Of a stretch of 64,000 nt of DNA, positions 58,314 through 64,000 are shown one piece after another (positions within the stretch are counted from its first letter, which is position 1; every line of letters starts with the position of its first letter). The notes under the pieces are model-generated. The model was not told the DNA's origin, did not search any database, and saw only the letters and a program-made list of their open reading frames with translations. The DNA comes from Pseudoalteromonas atlantica (GTDB taxonomy: Bacteria > Pseudomonadota > Gammaproteobacteria > Enterobacterales > Alteromonadaceae). Location of the stretch: the NCBI GenBank assembly GCA_007988745.1, contig BJUT01000006.1:61196-125195 (forward strand). Direction: 5' to 3'. The position numbers and the translations under genes are program-made.

Positions 58314-60305
58314 ATGAGTCGAAAAATTTTAATTGTAGATAGCAGCAGTGTTATCGCAATGAGAGTGAAAGTTTTACTAGAATTAATAGGTTGTGAGGCT
58401 GAGCTCGTTCATTACTCTATGATTGATTTATACTCTAACACCAGCCAGTATGACTTGGTAATTGGTGCTTACGGAGTGCCGTGTGAAGTAATAAAGTCGT
58501 TAGCTCAAAAAATCTCACAAGACCGATGTGTATTACTTGCCCCTAAAGCCGAAAGCGGTGAGCAACTTAGCGCCTTTAGTGAGCTTAATAAGCTAGTCCC
58601 TGATGCAACGGTTATTTATCCGTTTTTTTCAAATAAAGAAATTACCTCATTACTCGAAAACCTCTTAGAGCTTGGCTCTAGTCACGTTCTAAAACTCCCC
58701 ACTATTTTACTTGTTGATCATATGCCTGAGCGCCTTGAAAAAATGAAAAGTAATTTAGTCGGGGCGCATATCAAAACGCTAACCGCAACCAGTGCTACCG
58801 AAGCGGTGACAGTGGCGAATGAAAACAGTATAGATATTTTAATTAGCGATTTTAGCTTTGAAGATGGCACCGGGTTAAATATATTTTCTGCTATTAAAAT
58901 GTCTCAGCCAGATTGTCGATGCTTATTGTTTACCGCACGCCCTGAGCAAGTTTCAATGATTGAGGCAATTCGTAAAGGGGTTGAAGATGTTTTAATAAAG
59001 CCTCTAACCGATAGCGTACTGCTGCAATCGGTACATAAATTGTGGCAAACAGAGCTTTTAAAACGCCGTAACGCTGAGCTAGTTGAGCGTTTACAAGATA
59101 CCGTTGATGCATTAATCGAAAAAGACAGCCTACTACAAGTTATTTATAAAAATACGCCTGACGCCATTATGTTATTTGAGCGCAGCGGCAAAGTAATAGA
59201 AGCAAACGATGCCTGCTTAAGGCTGTTTAAGCTACCCTTTGACAAACTCGCGGGCTTTTCTGTATTTGAATTTTTAGATGAGGAATCAAGTGCTGAAATA
59301 AAAAATAAAATCAGCACACTCAATCGTAACCGCCAATTTAGTAGCGACCTACGTTTGCAAAAAACAGACGGCGGGTATATTCCGCTGGTTGGCTCGTTTA
59401 ACGAAATAGACCACCATGGCGAAATTGCGTTGGCGGTTATATTTAAAAATGTAACTCACTTAAAACAAAAAGAAGAATTACTCCTTGAAGCCAAAGACCT
59501 ACTTGAGGAGCAAGTGCGAGCTCGTACTTCGCAGCTAGAGCACGCTAAAAATGTGGCCGAAGCTGCCAATTTAAGTAAATCGGAATTTTTGGCTAACATG
59601 TCGCACGAGTTACGCACACCTATGCACTCTATATTAAGCTTTTCTCGATTTGGTTTGAGTAAGTTAGAAGCGGGCGATTTTGCTAAAGATAAACTCTTAA
59701 AATATTTATCCCGTATTGAAAGCAGCGGCGAGCGTTTACTGTCGTTATTAAACAACTTACTTGATTTATCTAAATTGGATGTAGGGAAATTTCCATTTAA
59801 CCCACGTCCATACAATATAGAAAGCATTATAAAAACCAGTATTGATGATGTCTCTGGTACGGCTATGGAAAAAGAAATTGAAATTGTTTTTTCAAAACCC
59901 GGGCCAGTGGTTGTGCAGTGTGATGAAGAGCAAATTAATCAGCTATTGCGCAATGTGTTAGGTAACGCACTTAAATTTAGCGAACCTAAAAGTCGTATTG
60001 AAGTGAACTTAATGGCTGATCAAAACAGCGCCATTATTGATGTAATAGACAATGGAATAGGTATACCTGAGGATGAATTAGAGCACGTGTTTACTAAATT
60101 TGTACAAAGCAGCAAAACGAACAGTGGCGCTGGAGGTACTGGTTTAGGGCTTGCGCTTTGTAGAGAGTTTGTAGCACTTCATCAAGGCGAAATTACGGCA
60201 AGTAATAATAGCGATGGTGGTGCAACAATTAGGATTCAGGTACCCCTAGAAATAGATTTAGATGAGCATTTAGCCGATGATAAGCTAGCAGTGCAAGATA
60301 GCTAA
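58314..60305 (+). CDS. Soluble hybrid histidine kinase: pseudo-receiver, receiver, PAS, HisKA, HATPase
   Basis: 663 aa, no membrane segments. Residues 1-120 form a receiver-like domain whose phospho-Asp position is Gly51 (DLVIGAYGVP), so it cannot be phosphorylated. Residues 128-245 are a proper receiver with Asp179 (ILISDFSFEDG). A PAS domain spans about 270-385, then a coiled coil, HisKA with His431 (MSHELRTPMHS) and HATPase (DNGIGIP, GGTGLGLALC). A response regulator follows 49 bases on. Input is probably cytoplasmic or through other kinases. Confidence 0.92.
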   Translation: MSRKILIVDSSSVIAMRVKVLLELIGCEAELVHYSMIDLYSNTSQYDLVIGAYGVPCEVIKSLAQKISQDRCVLLAPKAESGEQLSAFSELNKLVPDATVIYPFFSNKEITSLLENLLELGSSHVLKLPTILLVDHMPERLEKMKSNLVGAHIKTLTATSATEAVTVANENSIDILISDFSFEDGTGLNIFSAIKMSQPDCRCLLFTARPEQVSMIEAIRKGVEDVLIKPLTDSVLLQSVHKLWQTELLKRRNAELVERLQDTVDALIEKDSLLQVIYKNTPDAIMLFERSGKVIEANDACLRLFKLPFDKLAGFSVFEFLDEESSAEIKNKISTLNRNRQFSSDLRLQKTDGGYIPLVGSFNEIDHHGEIALAVIFKNVTHLKQKEELLLEAKDLLEEQVRARTSQLEHAKNVAEAANLSKSEFLANMSHELRTPMHSILSFSRFGLSKLEAGDFAKDKLLKYLSRIESSGERLLSLLNNLLDLSKLDVGKFPFNPRPYNIESIIKTSIDDVSGTAMEKEIEIVFSKPGPVVVQCDEEQINQLLRNVLGNALKFSEPKSRIEVNLMADQNSAIIDVIDNGIGIPEDELEHVFTKFVQSSKTNSGAGGTGLGLALCREFVALHQGEITASNNSDGGATIRIQVPLEIDLDEHLADDKLAVQDS

Positions 60306-60354
60306 TTATATGTGTAAGTAATGTTTAAATGATATTTAATTGGATGATGAAAAT

Positions 60355-61482
60355 ATGGCCTTAACTAAAATTCTTGCTGTAGATGATGAACCTTTCAACC
60401 TTGAAATTATTGAAGAAATTTTAGAAGATCTTGATTTCGAATTACAAGTTGCCACAAGCGGCCCTGAATGTTTAGCCATGGTTGAAGGCTACATGCCCCA
60501 AGTTATTTTACTTGATGTAAGTATGCCGCAAATGAATGGCTACGAAGTGTGTAAAGCATTAAAGGCGAATCCGAATACCGCGCATATAATTGTTATGTTT
60601 GTTTCCGCTAGAGGAACGGTGGAAGAGCGTATGGAAGGTTACTCAGTTGGTGCTGAGGATTACATTGTAAAACCGTTTGGGCATGATGAGCTTAAATCAA
60701 AACTTAAAAACTTAAACCAAGTATTAATAGAAAAACAAAGCCTTGAAAAACAAGTAGAAGATGCAACATCTACGGCATTTAACGCTATGGCAAACAGTAG
60801 CGAAATGGGGCAAATAGTTAACTACATTGAAAACATTGGTTTTATTAATAATCCGCAAGATTTAGGTAAAGCCTTAATAGACTGCTTACAAACGTTTGAC
60901 CTACAAAGTAATGTTGAATTTAGACATGGCGATACAATAGAGCACTTTGCCCTTAATGGAGTGTGTTCACCTATTGTAATTGAGCTGTTTGATATGCTTA
61001 AAAACAAAGGTCGCTTACATGAGTTTTCTCACCGAATATTAGTTAACTACGAGATGATTAGCTTGTTAATTCTGAATATGCCAGATCACGACCCAGATAA
61101 ACACGGGCGTATTCGTGACCACGTTTGCTTTATTGTCAGTGTGACTGAGCAGCAGTTACGTGCAATTATGACCAAGCAAATGCTTGAGTCGCAGCAGCAA
61201 AAGCTAAATGATGTAGCCAGCACAGTGCATAGTAAGTTTCATGGCTTAATTGGGTTACTAAACGAAAACCGCGAAAGTAACGAAAAAGTATTCAAGCAAT
61301 TACAAGAAGACTTAGAAGTGCGCATACCCACAATGGGGTTAGATGAAGACCAAGAGGTGTTTATTTATAAAAAAGTGGACGAAACTATTCAAAATTCAAT
61401 TGCCAGAGAAGAGTCGGTTAAACAAGTTAAAGCCGCCTTTGCTGAAATTGAACAAGATTTATCTTTGTTACTTAAAAAATAA
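60355..61482 (+). CDS. Response regulator with uncharacterised C-terminal output region
   Basis: 375 aa. Receiver domain at residues 1-120 with Asp54 (VILLDVSMPQMNG) and acidic pocket VDDEP. Residues about 140-270 (FNAMANSSEMGQIVNYIENIG onward) form a domain without helix-turn-helix, GGDEF, EAL, HD-GYP or phosphatase motifs, possibly GAF-like, and the last 100 residues are a predicted helical coiled coil. Similar unnamed regulators occur in marine gammaproteobacteria. Partner of the kinase directly upstream. Confidence 0.88.
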   Translation: MALTKILAVDDEPFNLEIIEEILEDLDFELQVATSGPECLAMVEGYMPQVILLDVSMPQMNGYEVCKALKANPNTAHIIVMFVSARGTVEERMEGYSVGAEDYIVKPFGHDELKSKLKNLNQVLIEKQSLEKQVEDATSTAFNAMANSSEMGQIVNYIENIGFINNPQDLGKALIDCLQTFDLQSNVEFRHGDTIEHFALNGVCSPIVIELFDMLKNKGRLHEFSHRILVNYEMISLLILNMPDHDPDKHGRIRDHVCFIVSVTEQQLRAIMTKQMLESQQQKLNDVASTVHSKFHGLIGLLNENRESNEKVFKQLQEDLEVRIPTMGLDEDQEVFIYKKVDETIQNSIAREESVKQVKAAFAEIEQDLSLLLKK

Positions 61483-61514
61483 ATCTCTCACACAATAAGG
61501 CTCACCTGAGTGAT

Positions 61515-62654
61515 TTACGCATCACGAGGTAAGCCTTTTTCGACAATTCTAATTAGGCGCTGTGTTTTACGAAGTTGTTCTCGTTGTTTATTATTTTGTT
61601 GCTCAAGCGCCCACTCTATATGCTCTTTTACTAGCTGCGAGCTAGACTCATGTTTGCTTTCTAAAGCGTTAATAATGCTAGGGCTAAAATCGGCATTGCC
61701 TAAACCCACCGCTAAATTACGCAACCAACGTTCGTGTCCAATACGGCGAATAGGGCTGCCTTCGGTATTTTTTAAAAATGTAGGTTCATCCCAGGCAAAT
61801 AGCTCAAGTAAGTCTTTGTTTTTTAATTGCGTACGGGGATGGAAGTCTTGCTCATCGGTAATTTGACCATAACGGTTCCATGGGCAAACCAATTGGCAAT
61901 CGTCGCAGCCATAAACTCGGTTCCCCAATAATGCACGGTATTGCTCAGGTATAGGCCCTTGGTGCTCAATGGTTAAGTACGAAATACATTTGCGTGCATC
62001 TACCACATACGGCTCTACAATTGCGCCTGTTGGGCAAAGCGTAATGCAAGCAACGCATTTCCCGCAGCCTTCAAACGTGTTTTCATTATCTATTGGCAGG
62101 GGTAAATCAACAAAAAGCTCACCTAAAAAAAACCACGACCCAGCTTCTTGGTTTATTAATAAAGAGTGTTTACCTCGCCAGCCTAATCCCGCTTTTTCAG
62201 CAAGCTGGCGCTCAAGCACAGGCGCAGAGTCTACAAATGGCCTAAAACCGTAATCGCCAATTTCTTGCTCTATTTTTTGGCCCAGCTTTTTTAGTCGGTT
62301 GCGCATTAATTTGTGATAGTCACGCCCTAATGCGTAGCGGCTAATGTAGGCTTTTTCGGTGTTTTTTAGTGTTTTGGCAAAACTAGCATCAGGGGGCAGG
62401 TAGTTCATTTTTACCGAAATAACCCGCTGGGTGCCAGGGACTAGTTCAGCAGGGCGTGCGCGTTTCATGCCATGGGCTGCCATATAATCCATAGAGCCAT
62501 GGTAGCCCGCATCTAACCAGCGCTGTAATTGTGCTTCGTGTTTAGATAGGTCTATATCGGTAATACCCACCTCACTAAAGCCGAGTTCTTGGCCCCAGGC
62601 TTTAATATTTTTGGCTAGCTGTTGATAGTTGGGGGTTGAGTTATTCACACACAT
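61515..62654 (-). CDS. queG: QueG, epoxyqueuosine reductase
   Basis: Cobalamin- and iron-sulfur-dependent enzyme of the last step of tRNA queuosine synthesis, 379 aa. Two [4Fe-4S] clusters: CGKCVACITLCPTGA and CDDCQLVCPWN. The N-terminal part contains GFSEVGITDIDLS and HGSMDYM. A HEAT-like tail (GHERWLRNLAVGLGN) follows. Its 3' end overlaps an imperfect hairpin (about 61496-61537) that may terminate the convergent regulator gene. Confidence 0.96.
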   Translation of the reverse strand: MCVNNSTPNYQQLAKNIKAWGQELGFSEVGITDIDLSKHEAQLQRWLDAGYHGSMDYMAAHGMKRARPAELVPGTQRVISVKMNYLPPDASFAKTLKNTEKAYISRYALGRDYHKLMRNRLKKLGQKIEQEIGDYGFRPFVDSAPVLERQLAEKAGLGWRGKHSLLINQEAGSWFFLGELFVDLPLPIDNENTFEGCGKCVACITLCPTGAIVEPYVVDARKCISYLTIEHQGPIPEQYRALLGNRVYGCDDCQLVCPWNRYGQITDEQDFHPRTQLKNKDLLELFAWDEPTFLKNTEGSPIRRIGHERWLRNLAVGLGNADFSPSIINALESKHESSSQLVKEHIEWALEQQNNKQREQLRKTQRLIRIVEKGLPRDA

Positions 62655-62765
62655 TACACACTTAAATAATTAGCTGCGTAATTTACCATATTTATAAAGC
62701 GCTGTTGAATGTTGCCAGTTAAAATATTAAGGCAATATACCGCTCGGCTTTTGTTTTGTAATTGC

Positions 62766-63998
62766 TTATTGCACAAAACGCTTTAATTGCTGTTGTGTTT
62801 GTTGGCTAAGTGCATGTGATTGCTGGCTATTACTTAGTGCATGATCAATAGCGCTTTTAGCTTGCTCGCCTAAGGTAACAATTTGCTCTACCGATTGGTG
62901 AGTGTGCTGCTGTGCTTGCTCTAGCGTATGCACCGCATCCGCTATTTGCTGTAGCTGCTGTTGGTTTTGTTCAAACTCGCTTAGCATTGTTTTAAACCCT
63001 TCAGAGGTATTACTAATGGCGCTTTGTGCGGTACTTGAGTGGCTAATTAACTGCTCACTTTCTTGGTTGGTTTCGTTAACCAGCTCATTCATTTGGTTAA
63101 TAAAGTCGCTTATTTGTCGGGTTGCTCCACTTACTTTTACCGATAATGTACGTACTTCATCAGCAACAACAGCAAATCCTCTGCCAGCTTCACCAGCGCG
63201 TGCCGCTTCAATGGCAGCGTTTAGTGCCAGTAAATTAGTTTGATCCGAAAACTCCTCAACCATTTTTAAAATGCTGCGAATGTTTTCGCTGTTTTCTTTA
63301 AGGCCAGACACCGTTTTAGAAAATCTTTGCAGCAAAGTACCAATAAGCGACACTTTATCAACTAAGCTTGCAAGCTCTTGCGACGAAAGCTTAACAAAGT
63401 CTAAGTGCTCGCTGTTAACGCTATGCACGCTGTCGGTATTGCTCACTATGCCCTCTAAGCTTTGCACTATTTGGTTACTCGCATTAATAATATTGTGGCT
63501 TAGCTGAGTTTGCTGCTCACTTAACTGCTGTGTATTTTGCATAGCGGTATTTACATCAACATTACTTTGCTCGCTGGCTTTAGCGCTGGCGTGAGTTGTA
63601 CTTAGTAAATCACTTAAGTGGTTAGTAAATAAGTTATATTGCGTACTTAGTTCTTTAAATTCGTCAAAAGAAAATTGCGGTAAGTTGGCGGCTAAATTAG
63701 CCTCTTGCTGGTTTATGTTTACTAAAGTGTCGCACATAGCTTTTACAGGGCGCACTATTAAATAGCGCATATAAAAAATAGTAAAGGCAAAGCCCGCTAC
63801 AATAACCAAGGTTAACAACCAAAATGCGCTAGTGCTGTGCTGCTCGCTTAAGCTTTGATATAACCAAAATAAGGTAATGGCCTGAAACAAAAAAACAAAG
63901 CTTAAGTTGCCCACTATTTTACGCGTAAGCGTATAAAAAAATGTTCGCTCAATATAATTATAAAATTGCATTACACCACTCATTTTTTGCTTACCCAT
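62766..63998 (-). CDS. Methyl-accepting chemotaxis protein without periplasmic sensor
   Basis: 410 aa if started at 63998; ATGs at 63983 and 63971 are alternatives and the upstream region is cut off. Two transmembrane helices (about 32-50 and 60-80) are joined by a loop of some ten residues, so there is no periplasmic ligand domain. A HAMP-like linker and a signalling domain follow with the hairpin tip [30 protein letters not shown]. Probably senses internal state, as Aer or energy taxis receptors do, or works with a partner. Confidence 0.9.
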   Translation of the reverse strand: MGKQKMSGVMQFYNYIERTFFYTLTRKIVGNLSFVFLFQAITLFWLYQSLSEQHSTSAFWLLTLVIVAGFAFTIFYMRYLIVRPVKAMCDTLVNINQQEANLAANLPQFSFDEFKELSTQYNLFTNHLSDLLSTTHASAKASEQSNVDVNTAMQNTQQLSEQQTQLSHNIINASNQIVQSLEGIVSNTDSVHSVNSEHLDFVKLSSQELASLVDKVSLIGTLLQRFSKTVSGLKENSENIRSILKMVEEFSDQTNLLALNAAIEAARAGEAGRGFAVVADEVRTLSVKVSGATRQISDFINQMNELVNETNQESEQLISHSSTAQSAISNTSEGFKTMLSEFEQNQQQLQQIADAVHTLEQAQQHTHQSVEQIVTLGEQAKSAIDHALSNSQQSHALSQQTQQQLKRFVQ

Positions 63999-64000
63999 CT

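Overview
The window is a chromosomal segment of a low-GC marine gammaproteobacterium. Gene order and protein style (yhcB/zapE, rplM-rpsI, petABC, sspAB; the full division and cell-wall cluster; GGDEF/EAL, chemoreceptor and two-component genes) fit Alteromonadales, most probably Pseudoalteromonas. That assignment is inference from memory of the families; no database was searched. I saw no tRNA, rRNA operon, CRISPR array, prophage or intact insertion sequence.

Layout. 1-2283 (minus): start of degS, then degQ and zapG/yhcB, giving envelope proteolysis and division. 2419-8923 (plus): zapE, rplM-rpsI, petABC (cytochrome bc1) and sspA-sspB. 8994-12482 (minus): lpoA-yraN-diaA-dolP, divergent from rsmI, which is followed by the RNase P RNA gene. 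13884-20076 (minus): an amino-acid-sensor-type histidine kinase with a sigma-54 activator next to a dicarboxylate/amino-acid symporter and a porin. A sigma-54-like promoter, two palindromes and a short Cys-rich leader ORF lie upstream of the symporter, so the four genes look like one sensing and uptake module. 20380-29829: MscS-type channel, YihY protein, LysR regulator, a GGDEF-EAL protein that seems to start at ATT, pirin, glutathionyl-hydroquinone reductase YqjG and the YqjD/E/K envelope set. About 30028-30297: a 270-bp element with 19-bp terminal inverted repeats.

30479-48346 (plus) is a complete dcw cluster in the E. coli order: mraZ rsmH ftsL ftsI murE murF mraY murD ftsW murG murC ddlB ftsQ ftsA ftsZ lpxC. 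Most junctions overlap by 1-8 bases, which implies translational coupling. It is headed by a TTGACA/TAAACT promoter that runs into five TGG triplets spaced exactly 10 bp apart, the expected MraZ operator layout. lpxC has its own promoter.

48475-64000 is mixed housekeeping and accessory: yjjG-yjjX, prkB, a periplasmic propeller-like protein, an unrecognised 121-residue protein, a secreted M1 aminopeptidase, a tyrosine-recombinase-fold protein that has lost most catalytic residues, DUF2750, a GST-like protein, a parvulin, glutathione peroxidase, an N-acetyltransferase, a soluble histidine kinase with a pseudo-receiver plus a partner response regulator, queG, and a chemoreceptor with almost no periplasmic part.

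The best candidates for undescribed biology are the catalytically degenerate recombinase-like protein, the symporter leader region, the ATT-start c-di-GMP enzyme and the pseudo-receiver kinase pair.
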